DNA of 62,070 bases from Streptomyces sp. DI166. Lineage in GTDB: Bacteria; Actinomycetota; Actinomycetes; Streptomycetales; Streptomycetaceae. Position numbers and translations under genes: made by a program. The stretch spans positions 1 through 62,070 of the forward strand of contig NZ_FLSP01000046.1 of the NCBI RefSeq assembly GCF_900091315.1. Reading direction: 5' to 3'. Position 1 is the stretch's first letter; each line of letters begins with the position of its first letter. Under the pieces are notes generated by a model. That model was not told where the DNA came from. It worked only from the letters and a program-made list of their open reading frames with translations, and made no database searches. Below are positions 35,501-43,938 of the stretch, in pieces.

Positions 35501-36040
35501 ATGACCGAACAGCCCCGCAAAGCCTTCCTCTACGTAGTCGTCTGTGCCGCCGGAATCGCCTCCGGTGTGGGCAAGTTGGTCAGTGCCGCGCAGGAGCGCG
35601 GGTGGGAGGTGGGGGTCATCGCGACGCCCGTGGCGATGAACGGGTTCTTCGACACGGCCGCCGTCGAGGCGCTCTCCGGGCGGCCCATCCGCTCCGCCTG
35701 GCGCACCCCCGCCGATCCGCGGCCCTTCCCGCCGCCGGACGCGGTCGTCGTCGCCCCCGCGACCTTCAACACCGTCAACAAGTGGGCGGCCGGCCTCGCC
35801 GACACCCTCGCCGTGGCGACCCTGTGCGAGGCCCCGGGGCTCGGTGTCCCGGTGGCCGCGCTGCCCTGCGTGGCGGACGCGCTCGCCGCCCACCCCGCCT
35901 ACCGGGAGAGCCTGCACCGGCTGCGCGGCATGGGCGTCCGCTTCGGGGAGCCGTACTCCGGCGAGCCCCAGGAGGACGGGCGGCGCCCGGAGTTCGGCTG
36001 GGAGCGGGCGCTGGACCTGATCGAAGCGGACGGCGCCTAG
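35501..36040 (+). CDS. Flavoprotein family protein (HFCD-like)
   Basis: 179 residues. The fold resembles the flavoprotein/Cys-decarboxylase (Dfp/LanD) group: FLYVVVCAAGIASGVGKLV, GWEVGVIATPVAMNGFFD, then DAVVVAPATFNTVNKWAAGLADTLA with the PATFNTVNK segment that binds FMN. The substrate is unknown. The stop TAG is part of the CTAG where a MITE copy is inserted (next feature). Confidence 0.82.
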   Translation: MTEQPRKAFLYVVVCAAGIASGVGKLVSAAQERGWEVGVIATPVAMNGFFDTAAVEALSGRPIRSAWRTPADPRPFPPPDAVVVAPATFNTVNKWAAGLADTLAVATLCEAPGLGVPVAALPCVADALAAHPAYRESLHRLRGMGVRFGEPYSGEPQEDGRRPEFGWERALDLIEADGA

Positions 36041-36222
36041 GGCCTTTCGTTTGGATCAGCCTGGCTCTGATCGACGGTCCGTCGTGACTGAGCCGAGCGG
36101 GGTCTGGTGCGTGCAGCTGCAAGGCGGAGGAGGGAGTCGACGCGGAGCGTCGGCGACCGACGACAACGCGGCAGATGCGCGTGCCAGACCCCGCGACGCC
36201 GGGATGATCCAAACGACAGGCC
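36041..36222. mobile_element. MITE-like element, copy 1 (182 bp)
   Basis: The ends GGCCTTTCGTTTGGATCA and TGATCCAAACGACAGGCC are 18-base inverted repeats with one mismatch. CTAG flanks both sides (36037-36040 and 36223-36226), which fits a 4-base target duplication. It carries no gene, so it needs a transposase in trans; an IS5-type enzyme is the likeliest because members of that family target CTAG. The left CTAG provides the stop of the flavoprotein gene and the right CTAG the stop of the convergent gene at 36223. Copy 2 is at 49415. Confidence 0.85.
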
Positions 36223-37086
36223 CTAGACGCACTCCACGGTCGGCCCCGCCACCATCGCCCCCGTGTACAGCGCCTGGCCCCGCGGCATCCAGTACCCCAG
36301 TTTGGACACGACCGTCGAGCATGCCTCGCGCAGCGCGATGCGGACCTCCACCGTCGCCGGGCGGCCCGGTTGCAGGTCCGTCAGGGCGCAGTCCAGCGCG
36401 AACAGGTGACGCTCCGTCGAGGGATGGCGGCCGACCAGCGGATTCACGCACCGCGCGTCGTCCGTCGTCAGCTCGACCCCCGAAGCCTCCTCCCCGATCA
36501 GCCCGAACCGCGCGCTGCCGTCCCCGCGGTCGCTGTCGCGGTACACGGTGTACGTCAGGGTCGTCGCACCGCCGCGCCGCAACGGCCCCCCGGCCACCTC
36601 GACCCGGTGCGTCGGCGGGGCCTTCGGCGCCGTCAGCGTGAGGGTGGCCCGGACCGTGCCGCGCAGGTCCACGCCCGCGGGGTCGGAGCGGACCCGGACA
36701 TCGGCCTCGATGTCGTACGTGCCGGGGCCCGGGTACTCCCGTGAGCCGGGCAGCGTGCCGGTGGCCGCGACCTGGCCGTCACGGCGCGCCGTCCAGGTGC
36801 CCGAGGTCAGGCACGCCGGCCGGGCGGGGGAGGCGTCGCGGTGGCAGACGGCCGGCGCCGAGACCGCCGTCATCGGCGTACCGCTGCCCAGGCACAGCGA
36901 CACCGACGCCCGCTGCCCGTCCGGCCCCCGCAGGATCCCCGCGGGCGCGCACACCGTCATCGGTTCCGCCGCGACCGGCGCGGGCGCCGACGGCGGGTCC
37001 GGCAGCGCCCACGCGGGCGCCACGAGAACGAGCGGCAGCGCCGCCGCGCCCAGCAGAGTCCTCGGCCCGGTCCGACGTGTCCGCAC
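36223..37086 (-). CDS. Secreted protein of unknown function
   Basis: 287 residues with a signal peptide (MRTRRTGPRTLLGAAALPLVLVAPAWA). The mature part is beta-rich with four or more Cys (AVCHRDAS, ARCVNPLV, FALDCALTDL, REACSTVV), as in exported disulphide proteins. No family recognised. The GTG start at 37086 has GGGAGG six bases upstream. The stop TAG lies in the CTAG next to the MITE, so insertion of the element did not alter the protein. Confidence 0.7.
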   Translation of the reverse strand: MRTRRTGPRTLLGAAALPLVLVAPAWALPDPPSAPAPVAAEPMTVCAPAGILRGPDGQRASVSLCLGSGTPMTAVSAPAVCHRDASPARPACLTSGTWTARRDGQVAATGTLPGSREYPGPGTYDIEADVRVRSDPAGVDLRGTVRATLTLTAPKAPPTHRVEVAGGPLRRGGATTLTYTVYRDSDRGDGSARFGLIGEEASGVELTTDDARCVNPLVGRHPSTERHLFALDCALTDLQPGRPATVEVRIALREACSTVVSKLGYWMPRGQALYTGAMVAGPTVECV

Positions 37087-37265
37087 CGTCCGCCTCCCGT
37101 ACGGTTCCGACCGGCCCGGTGCCGGTCACCGCACCGAGCATGCGCGCACGTAACCGGCGCGGGGGCGCTCCCACGCCGTACGGTCACCCGCGGGCGCCCC
37201 TGCGCACCGCCCGCCGGGTACGTACGCTCCACCTGGTACCGACCCCGAAGGCAGGAGCAGCAACG

Positions 37266-38234
37266 ATGCAGTACGTGAAGCTCGGTTCGACGGGCCTGGA
37301 CGTGTCGCGGATCTGTCTGGGCTGCATGACCTACGGGCTGCCCGACCGAGGCGTGCACGAGTGGACGCTCGACGAGGAGGCATCCCGCCCGCTCATCCGC
37401 CAGGCGGTGGAGGCGGGCATCAACTTCTTCGACACGGCCAACGTCTACTCCGACGGCACCAGCGAGGAGATCGTCGGGAGGGCGCTCGCCGACTACGCCC
37501 GCCGCGACGAGATCGTCCTCGCCACCAAGGTGCACGGCCGGACGCACCCGGGCCCCAACGGCCGCGGCCTGTCCCGCAAGGTCATCATGGCGGAGATCGA
37601 CCACAGCCTGAGCCGCCTCGGCACCGACTACGTCGACCTCTACCAGATCCACCGCTTCGACCCGCACACCCCCGTCGAGGAGACCATGGAGGCGCTGCAC
37701 GACCTGGTGAAGGCCGGCAAGGTCCGCTACATCGGCGCGAGTTCGATGTACGCCTGGCAGTTCTCCAAGCTCCAGTACACCGCGGAGCGCCACGGCTGGA
37801 CCAAGTTCGTCTCCATGCAGAACCACTACAACCTGCTCTACCGCGAGGAGGAGCGGGAGATGCTGCCGCTCTGCGCGGACCAGGGCGTGGGCGTACTGCC
37901 CTGGAGCCCGCTGGCCCGCGGCCGCCTCACCCGCGACTGGGGGACCGTCACCGAACGCAGCGCGGGCGACAACTTCGGCAGCCGTCTGTACCTGGACAGC
38001 GACCGCACGATTGTCGAGGCGGTCACCCGGGTCGCGAACGAGCGTGGCGTTCCGCGCGCCCAGGTCGCCCTCGCGTGGCTCCTCCAGCGGGAGACGGTGG
38101 CGGCGCCGATCGTCGGCGCGGCCAGGCCGGGGCACATCGAGGACGCGGTGGCGTCGGTGGAACTGACCCTGAGCGAGAAGGAGATCGAGGAACTGGAGCA
38201 GCCCTACACGGCACGCCCGATCGTCGGCCACTGA
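37266..38234 (+). CDS. Aldo/keto reductase
   Basis: 322 residues. The catalytic Tyr is in FFDTANVYSDGTSEEIVG near residue 61. The catalytic Lys is in IVLATKVHGR and the family His in YQIHRFDPH. The C-terminal NADPH-binding Arg/Ser region is PIVGAARPGHIEDAVAS. This is the general AKR signature (TIM barrel, NADPH-dependent carbonyl reduction); the substrate is unknown. ATG 37266 is preceded by AGGAG. A strong hairpin terminator follows its stop. Confidence 0.9.
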   Translation: MQYVKLGSTGLDVSRICLGCMTYGLPDRGVHEWTLDEEASRPLIRQAVEAGINFFDTANVYSDGTSEEIVGRALADYARRDEIVLATKVHGRTHPGPNGRGLSRKVIMAEIDHSLSRLGTDYVDLYQIHRFDPHTPVEETMEALHDLVKAGKVRYIGASSMYAWQFSKLQYTAERHGWTKFVSMQNHYNLLYREEEREMLPLCADQGVGVLPWSPLARGRLTRDWGTVTERSAGDNFGSRLYLDSDRTIVEAVTRVANERGVPRAQVALAWLLQRETVAAPIVGAARPGHIEDAVASVELTLSEKEIEELEQPYTARPIVGH

Positions 38235-38250
38235 TCCCGCACCCGTGCGG

Positions 38251-38284
38251 TCCGTGCGGTACCGCGAACCCGGTACCGCACGGA
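38251..38284 (+). terminator. Terminator of the aldo/keto reductase gene
   Basis: TCCGTGCGGTACCG and its exact complement form a 14-base stem with a 6-base loop (CGAACC), starting 17 bases after the stop codon. Confidence 0.75.
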
Positions 38285-38603
38285 CGTGTGTCCCCTCCCC
38301 TTCACTTCGCGCCCCGCCTGCGTGAACGCCGCCGCTCCATGGCCTGCTGGACAGGCACGGAACTGTTTGCGGAATACAGCTTTCCCGGCCGGTCGGGCGT
38401 TGCCAGGTCTTTGCTGACAGATATTCAATTCCACGCGCGTCGCATACGGCGCGGAAAACCGATGCAAGGCTTGTTCCGCGCTGTTGACCTGTGCAAAGGT
38501 GTGCCTCGCTCCCTTGAGTCGCACGCGTGCACCGCGCCGCACCCGGAGCATTACCAATTGGTATGGACCATCAATACCGCATGCCCTCCGGAGGAATGCC
38601 GCC
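38285..38603 (+). promoter_or_regulatory. Upstream region of the sigma-like lectin fusion gene
   Basis: This stretch is AT-richer than the genome (around 38405-38475 and 38550-38580). It holds two perfect palindromes, GCACGCGTGC (38521-38530) and TACCAATTGGTA (38552-38563), the latter 40 bases before the start codon. They are good candidate operators. No gene is seen. Confidence 0.45.
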
Positions 38604-40433
38604 GTGCGTGACGCAGGCTCGCCGAATTCCGCAGGAAACGCCCGCTCCATTGAATTGACGGACGCGCAGCTGAGCGCCGAACTCAAGAAGTGGACCGGAG
38701 CGTCTCCCGCGCTTCAGCCGGTGGGTGAACTTCTCGACCGGCACTGGGCGGCGGGATTCGCCTACGCACGGCTGTGCACCAGCTCCGCCCGCGCCGCCGG
38801 CATGCTCACCACCGCCGCCTTCACCCGGCTGTTCGGGCAGACCCTGCGGCAGAACGGGCCGACCTCGGCGTGGCGGCCCCAACTCCTGCTGACCGTACGG
38901 CGTGTCGCGGAGGAGTGGGACACCGACCAGCAGCGCGAACTCCTCCACCCCGAGCTGCGTTCCGACCCCGCGCACGGGGAGCGCGCCACCGCCCGGCTGC
39001 TCCCGCCCGCGCACCGCAGGCTGCTGTCCGGCGCCTTCCAGCGGCTGCCCCAGTCGGCGCGCTGCCTGCTGTGGCACACCGAGGTCGAGGCGGAACCCCT
39101 GCCCATACCCGCGGCCCTGCTGGGCCTGGACATGGAGGGCGCCCTTGTCGAACTCGGCCGCGCCCGCGACCGGTTGCGCGAGGAGTGCCTCCAGGTCCAC
39201 CAGGAACTCGCCCCCGACCAGGAGTGCCGCCGCTATCTGCGGCTGCTCGACGTCACCTACCGCCGCGGCGGCATCGACATCGACCCCGACCTGCGCACGC
39301 ACCTCGAAGGCTGCCGCCACTGCCTGGAGACCGCCGACCAGCTGCACTGCTTCAACCACGGCCTGGGCCTGGCGCTCGCCGAGGCGGTCCTCGGCTGGGG
39401 CGCCCGCGAGTACGTGGAGTCCCGCGCCCTGAGCGTCGACGAGGAGAGCCTGCCGGAGGAAGCCGCACCGCCCCTCGTCGGGGAGGACTTCGGCGCCGAC
39501 CCGCTGCCCGAGGCACCCCCGGCCGCCGCCCCGCCCCCCGCGCGCAGCCGCAGCGCCCGCAAGGCCGCCCGGCGCGCGGTACGGCGCCGCAACGCCACGG
39601 TCGGCGCCGTGACGGTCGGCGCCCTGGTCCTCGTACCGCTGGTGCTCTGGTCCGCCAACGGCTCCGAGGACGGCACCGCCCCCGCCGGATCGAGCCGCCC
39701 CACCGAGGCGGCCGGGTCCGACGGTGCCACGCCCACCCCCAGCCCTTCCTGGGCCGGGGCCAAGGAGGCGGCCAAGGGCAGGCTGACCGGGCGGCTGCAC
39801 AACCTCGCCTCCGGACTCTGCGTCTCCGTCGTCGGCGGCAAGGTCGTCAAGGGCGCCGAGACCGAACTCGCCGAGTGCTCGGCACGGGCCGAGCAGCAGT
39901 GGGCGTACGAGACCGACGGGCGGCTGCGCAGCGCGGCCGAGCCCGATCTGTGCCTGGACTCCCGGCTCGGCTACTCGGTACGGCTCGCCCCCTGCACCGA
40001 CACCCGCCGGGTCCGCTACGACTTCACGCTCCAGGGCACCCTCGTCCCGCGCTGGGACCAGGACCTCGCCCTGAGCCCCGCCGCCACCGACGGCTCCGGC
40101 GCGCTCGTGCTGAAGACCCGCCGGGACGACGGCGCCCAGCGCTGGGTCGTCGACACCTCCCGGCCCGAGCTCCAGATGGAGGCGGTCAACTGGGGCGAGC
40201 CCACCAGCGGCTCCCCGACGCCGTCACCGACACCCGAGTCCACGCCCGGCCCCAAGGCGTCGAAGTCCCCGAAGACCACGGCCACCCCCTCGCCCACACC
40301 GACGCCGTCGGCCGAGGACCCCTGCGCCACGAACCCGTACCAGTGTTCCTGGGGCGATGACTGGGACCGGGACGATGACGACTGGGGTGACGACGACGGT
40401 TGGGGCGGTGGCTACGGCCGCGGCCGCCGCTGA
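38604..40433 (+). CDS. Sigma-factor-like / anti-sigma zinc-finger / lectin membrane fusion
   Basis: 609 residues from GTG 38604 (GGAGGA eight bases upstream). Residues 20-200 resemble ECF sigma regions, including a region-4-like segment (FQRLPQSARCLLWHTEVEAEPLPIPAALLGL). Residues 220-250 have an anti-sigma zinc finger (HLEGCRHC). One membrane segment is at about 330-348 (VGAVTVGALVLVPLVLW) after a basic stretch. The outer part is Ser/Thr/Pro-rich, then a ricin-like trefoil (LASGLCVSVVGG, AEPDLCLDS), then a Pro/Thr-rich linker and an Asp/Gly/Trp tail. A paralogue begins at 61203. It looks like a membrane-held regulator with an outer sugar-binding sensor. Confidence 0.75.
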   Translation: MRDAGSPNSAGNARSIELTDAQLSAELKKWTGASPALQPVGELLDRHWAAGFAYARLCTSSARAAGMLTTAAFTRLFGQTLRQNGPTSAWRPQLLLTVRRVAEEWDTDQQRELLHPELRSDPAHGERATARLLPPAHRRLLSGAFQRLPQSARCLLWHTEVEAEPLPIPAALLGLDMEGALVELGRARDRLREECLQVHQELAPDQECRRYLRLLDVTYRRGGIDIDPDLRTHLEGCRHCLETADQLHCFNHGLGLALAEAVLGWGAREYVESRALSVDEESLPEEAAPPLVGEDFGADPLPEAPPAAAPPPARSRSARKAARRAVRRRNATVGAVTVGALVLVPLVLWSANGSEDGTAPAGSSRPTEAAGSDGATPTPSPSWAGAKEAAKGRLTGRLHNLASGLCVSVVGGKVVKGAETELAECSARAEQQWAYETDGRLRSAAEPDLCLDSRLGYSVRLAPCTDTRRVRYDFTLQGTLVPRWDQDLALSPAATDGSGALVLKTRRDDGAQRWVVDTSRPELQMEAVNWGEPTSGSPTPSPTPESTPGPKASKSPKTTATPSPTPTPSAEDPCATNPYQCSWGDDWDRDDDDWGDDDGWGGGYGRGRR

Positions 40434-40450
40434 CCCACGGAGGGCCGTCG

Positions 40451-40540
40451 AGGACCCTCACGGCACGCCAAGGACCGTCAGGGACTGCCAAGGCCCTTCA
40501 AGGCCCCTCAAGGCCCCTCAAGGTCCCTCAAGGTCCCTCA
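40451..40540. repeat. Degenerate 10-bp tandem repeat between convergent genes
   Basis: Nine 10-base units of the type aggcccctca lie in register (best copies at 40491-40540). They fill the space between the lectin-fusion stop and the stop of the minus-strand lipoprotein gene, whose TGA lies in the last unit. Confidence 0.7.
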
Positions 40541-41089
40541 GGGCCCCGAACCCGGCGTGAACGCCGTCACGTGGACCGTCGAGGCGTTCCCGGACACCGG
40601 CACCGCGCCCGCCGTCCACGGCACCTCGATGGGCCTGCGCTCGTCCGGCGGGGTCACCAGCAGCCCGGCCGGGCGTGCCGTGCGCGCCCCGCTGATCTCC
40701 GGGCTGGAGAACGACAGGCCCGCCCACGCGCTGGCGCCGGGTGCCAGGATCACCCGGGCCGGTGAGCCGGGAGCACGCCTGGCGTCGGGACCGAGCCGCT
40801 TGCCGGACGCGTCCACGAAGGCGGCGCCCGGACAGCCGTACAGCGTGCAGGTGCGCGCCGAGGTGTTGGTCAGCACGATCGGGAAGTTGCGCTGCCCGGC
40901 GCCCGGGTCCACCGGGCCGACCTCGGCACGCAGGTCGGGGGTGCGGCAGCGGGACGGGGTGGTCGGTGAGCTGTGGGGAGCGGTCGCCGTGGTGCCGTCG
41001 TCGGTGCCGCACGCCAGGAGCGGGCCGAGCAGGGCGACAGCGCTCACCCGCAGGGCCGCGCGGCGCACGCGTGAGGAGAGGGTCTGCAC
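40538..41089 (-). CDS. DUF4232 lipoprotein
   Basis: 183 residues. A lipoprotein signal ends in the lipobox LLAC near residue 27, followed by a Thr/Ser/Pro linker. The rest has the DUF4232 beta-sandwich features: NFPIVLTNTSARTCTLYGCPGAAFVD and VILAPGASAWAGLSFSS, with one likely disulphide. It should sit on the outer face of the membrane. Function unknown. The GTG start at 41089 has GGGAG only one base upstream, so the exact start is uncertain. Confidence 0.78.
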   Translation of the reverse strand: MQTLSSRVRRAALRVSAVALLGPLLACGTDDGTTATAPHSSPTTPSRCRTPDLRAEVGPVDPGAGQRNFPIVLTNTSARTCTLYGCPGAAFVDASGKRLGPDARRAPGSPARVILAPGASAWAGLSFSSPEISGARTARPAGLLVTPPDERRPIEVPWTAGAVPVSGNASTVHVTAFTPGSGP

Positions 41090-41160
41090 GCTCCCGAGGG
41101 TTCGTCATGGCCCCGTGCGTCCGGCCGAGGACAGCGGGAAACCCCGCGTACTACGCCCGT

Positions 41161-43533
41161 TCAGCCCTGGTCCAGCAGGGCCAGCTCCGCCCAGATCGTC
41201 TTGCCGGTCGCGGTGTGGCGGCTGCCCCAGCGCTGGGTGAGCTGGGCGACCAGCAGCAGCCCACGGCCGCCCTCGTCCCAGGTCTTCGCCCGGCGCAGAT
41301 GCGGCGCGGTGTGGCTGGCGTCGGACACTTCGCAGATCAGCGTGGCCCGGTCGTGGATGAGCCGCAGCCGGATCGGCTTGGAGCCGTAGCGGATGGCGTT
41401 GGTGACCAGTTCGCTCACCACCAGTTCGGCCGTGAACGAGGCGTCGCTCAGCCCCCAGGTGGCGAGCTGGTCCACGACCTGCTTGCGGATCGGCGCGACC
41501 AGCGCCGGGTCGGCCGGGATGTCCCAGGTGGCGACCTGGGAGGCGGGCAGCCCCCGGGTCCGGGCCAGCAGCAGCGCCACGTCGTCGGTGACCCCGCCGG
41601 GCGGCAGCAGGGTGTGCAGGATCCGGTCGCAGGACTCCTCCAGCGAGCCGGAGGGGGCGGCCAGCGACTCCAGCAGCAAGGCATGGCTGGCGTCGACGTC
41701 GCGTTCGCGGTTCTCGATCAGACCGTCGGTGAAGAACGCCAGCACGCTGCCCTCGGACAGCTCGACCTCGGCCGACTCGAAGGGCAGTCCGCCCAGCCCC
41801 AGGGGCGGCCCGGCGGGCAGGTCGACCGGGTGGGGCTCGCCCCTGGGCGGCACCACGATCGGCGACGGCAGCCCGGCCCGCGCCAGCGTGCAGCGCCGGG
41901 ACACCGGGTCGTACACGGCGTACAGACAGGTCGCGCCGACCTCGCCGGGTCTGCCGTCCCCGGCCTCCTCGGAGAGCCTCAGGACCAGGTCGTCGAGGTG
42001 GGTGAGCAGCTCGTCGGGGGCCAGGTCGATGTCGGCGAGGGTCCGTACGGCGGTGCGCAGCCGGCCCATGGTCGCCGACGCCTGGATGCCGTGCCCGACG
42101 ACGTCCCCGACACACAGGGCGACCCGCATCCCGGACAGCGGGATCAGGTCGAACCAGTCGCCGCCGACACCGAACCGGGTCGCCGGCAGGTACCGGGAGG
42201 CCGCCTCCACCGCCGGTGTCCGCGGCAGGCCGCGCGGCAGCAGGCTGCGCTGGAGGGCGAGGGCGGTCTCGCGCTCCCTTGAGTAGCGGCGGGCGTTGTC
42301 GACGCAGACCGCCGCACGGGCCGTGATGTCCTCCGCCAGCAGCACGTCGTCGGGCGTGAACGGCTCCGGGCGGCGGCACCGGGTGAACACCGCGACCCCG
42401 AGCGTCACCCCCCGCGCCCGGATCGGCACGGACATCGTGGAGTGCATGCCGTACTCCCTGACCCAGGCGCTGCGCGCCACGTCCTGGCTCAGCCAGGCGT
42501 CGAGGTCGCCGGAGTGCACCGAGGCGACGACGGTGTGCCCTGCCGTCAGCGAGGAGGCCTGCGGCGACTCGGCCGGGTACAGCTCCAGGTGCCCCGGCTG
42601 GGTCACCGCCTCCGGGCAGCCGGGGGTGATCGACCGGTGCGCCGCCCGGCGCAGGCCCACCGGCGCGGTGACCGTCGCCGACGGGGCCGCGCCCTCGCCG
42701 TCCGGGTCGAGCAGGTCGACGCTGACGAAGTCGGCCAGCGCGGGCACGCACACATCGGCCAGTTCCTGTGCCGTCCGGGTGACGTCGAGGGTGCTGCCGA
42801 TGCGCACGCTCGCCTCGTTGACGAGCTGCAGCCGTTCGCGGGAGCGGTGGTTCTCGGTGAAGTCGTGGGCGGCCACGCACACCCCGCGCACCCGGCCGTC
42901 GGCGTCCGTGACCGGCGCCATCCGGGCCAGCCAGGCGTGCGCGCGGTCCTCGCCCCCGGTGCGCAGGTAGGTCTGCACGTCGCGGGACCGGCCGGTGGCC
43001 AGTACCCCCGCCATCTCCGCCTCCATCTCCTCGCTCTGCGCCTTGCCGCCGATCTCGGAGGCCCGCAGGCCCCGGATGCGTTCCTCGGGCAGACCGATCA
43101 CCTGGGCCATGGCGTTGTTGAGGCGGCGCAGCCGCAGCCGCTCGTCGTAGACGGCGATGGCGCAGGGGGACTGGTCGAGCCCGGCGGCGGCCAGCGGATC
43201 GTCCTCGCGCCCGGGGTCCGCGGGCTCCAGCGGGGTGACCACGAGCCAGCTGCCGGGTGTGCCGTCGTGCGGCGGCCGGTGGTGGGCGAGCAGCCAGACC
43301 CGTACCCGGTGGCCGTCCTGGTGGCGCAGCGGCACCGTGCCGTCCCAGCGGGGGCCCGCCGGGACCGGCATCTCGCCGTCGGCCAGCAGCCGCGCGGCGG
43401 GCCGGCCCACGACGTCGTCGGCCGGCCAGCCCAGCAGACGCCGGGCACCCGCGTTCCACTCCAGCAGGGTGCCGTGCTCGTCGACGACGGCCCGAGCCGT
43501 CGCGGCGTCGTCGAACGGGTCGTGCGGGGTCAT
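41161..43533 (-). CDS. PAS-PAS-GAF-SpoIIE-HATPase multi-domain phosphatase/kinase
   Basis: 790 residues from ATG 43533 (GGAG eight bases upstream). Two PAS domains are at about 10-105 and 120-235 (the second with the typical DFTENHRSRERLQLVN exit). A GAF domain is at about 240-415. The SpoIIE PP2C domain is at about 430-650: GVGGDWFDLIPL near residue 460, VGDVVGHGI and FTDGLIENRE. The C-terminal anti-sigma kinase-like ATPase is at 660-785 (VSELVTNAIRYG, then GRGLLLVAQL). Such proteins switch partner STAS proteins between phosphorylated and free forms. The STAS gene at 16748 is a possible but unproven partner. Confidence 0.92.
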   Translation of the reverse strand: MTPHDPFDDAATARAVVDEHGTLLEWNAGARRLLGWPADDVVGRPAARLLADGEMPVPAGPRWDGTVPLRHQDGHRVRVWLLAHHRPPHDGTPGSWLVVTPLEPADPGREDDPLAAAGLDQSPCAIAVYDERLRLRRLNNAMAQVIGLPEERIRGLRASEIGGKAQSEEMEAEMAGVLATGRSRDVQTYLRTGGEDRAHAWLARMAPVTDADGRVRGVCVAAHDFTENHRSRERLQLVNEASVRIGSTLDVTRTAQELADVCVPALADFVSVDLLDPDGEGAAPSATVTAPVGLRRAAHRSITPGCPEAVTQPGHLELYPAESPQASSLTAGHTVVASVHSGDLDAWLSQDVARSAWVREYGMHSTMSVPIRARGVTLGVAVFTRCRRPEPFTPDDVLLAEDITARAAVCVDNARRYSRERETALALQRSLLPRGLPRTPAVEAASRYLPATRFGVGGDWFDLIPLSGMRVALCVGDVVGHGIQASATMGRLRTAVRTLADIDLAPDELLTHLDDLVLRLSEEAGDGRPGEVGATCLYAVYDPVSRRCTLARAGLPSPIVVPPRGEPHPVDLPAGPPLGLGGLPFESAEVELSEGSVLAFFTDGLIENRERDVDASHALLLESLAAPSGSLEESCDRILHTLLPPGGVTDDVALLLARTRGLPASQVATWDIPADPALVAPIRKQVVDQLATWGLSDASFTAELVVSELVTNAIRYGSKPIRLRLIHDRATLICEVSDASHTAPHLRRAKTWDEGGRGLLLVAQLTQRWGSRHTATGKTIWAELALLDQG

Positions 43534-43938
43534 CGTCGCCACTCCAACGCGGACACTCACAGTGACCGGTGGTCACGTGGCTACCAGCCTAGTGCTTCCC
43601 GGCCCCGGACGGCTGGGGAACCGTTGTGCGGCCGGTCGAACAGTCAAGGTCGAAATCCGGCCGATCCGGGACCAGGGAGGCAAGCGCTTTCCTCGGAGTC
43701 CGGCCGCTGCCGCACGGCGCCTCTTGGCGGAGCGGCACACCGGCCGCGCACGTCACCGCGCCCGCGCCGCGCCACCGTGACTCGGCGCCCGCGTCCTGGG
43801 CAACCCCCGCCGCCCGGACGACAGTTCGTCCTGTCCCGACCGTTGACGCGGCGTCACACGGGCCACAAGCATGTCTTGCGTCCGCCTGGGAGCGCTCCCA
43901 TGCGAGCGTCACCCGCACCCCGCCCGAGGAGCCCAGAC
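43534..43938. promoter_or_regulatory. Divergent region with a CebR-type operator
   Basis: The gap holds TGGGAGCGCTCCCA (43887-43900), a perfect 14-base palindrome identical to the binding site of the cellobiose repressor CebR. Upstream, TTGACG (43843-43848) and CAAGCA (43866-43871) are 17 bases apart and fit a -35/-10 pair. The operator lies just downstream of that promoter and 38 bases before the GH9 start. No gene is seen in the rest of the gap. Confidence 0.85.

Noticed and set aside
40451..40540. CRISPR-like array
   Set aside because: Units are 10 bases with no spacers; it is a simple tandem repeat. No CRISPR array or cas gene was seen in the window.
42442..43938. Plus-strand frame upstream of the GH9 gene, giving a 1249-residue protein
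   Set aside because: It is antisense to the PAS-GAF-SpoIIE gene; the cellulase has its own GTG, ribosome site and signal peptide at 43939.
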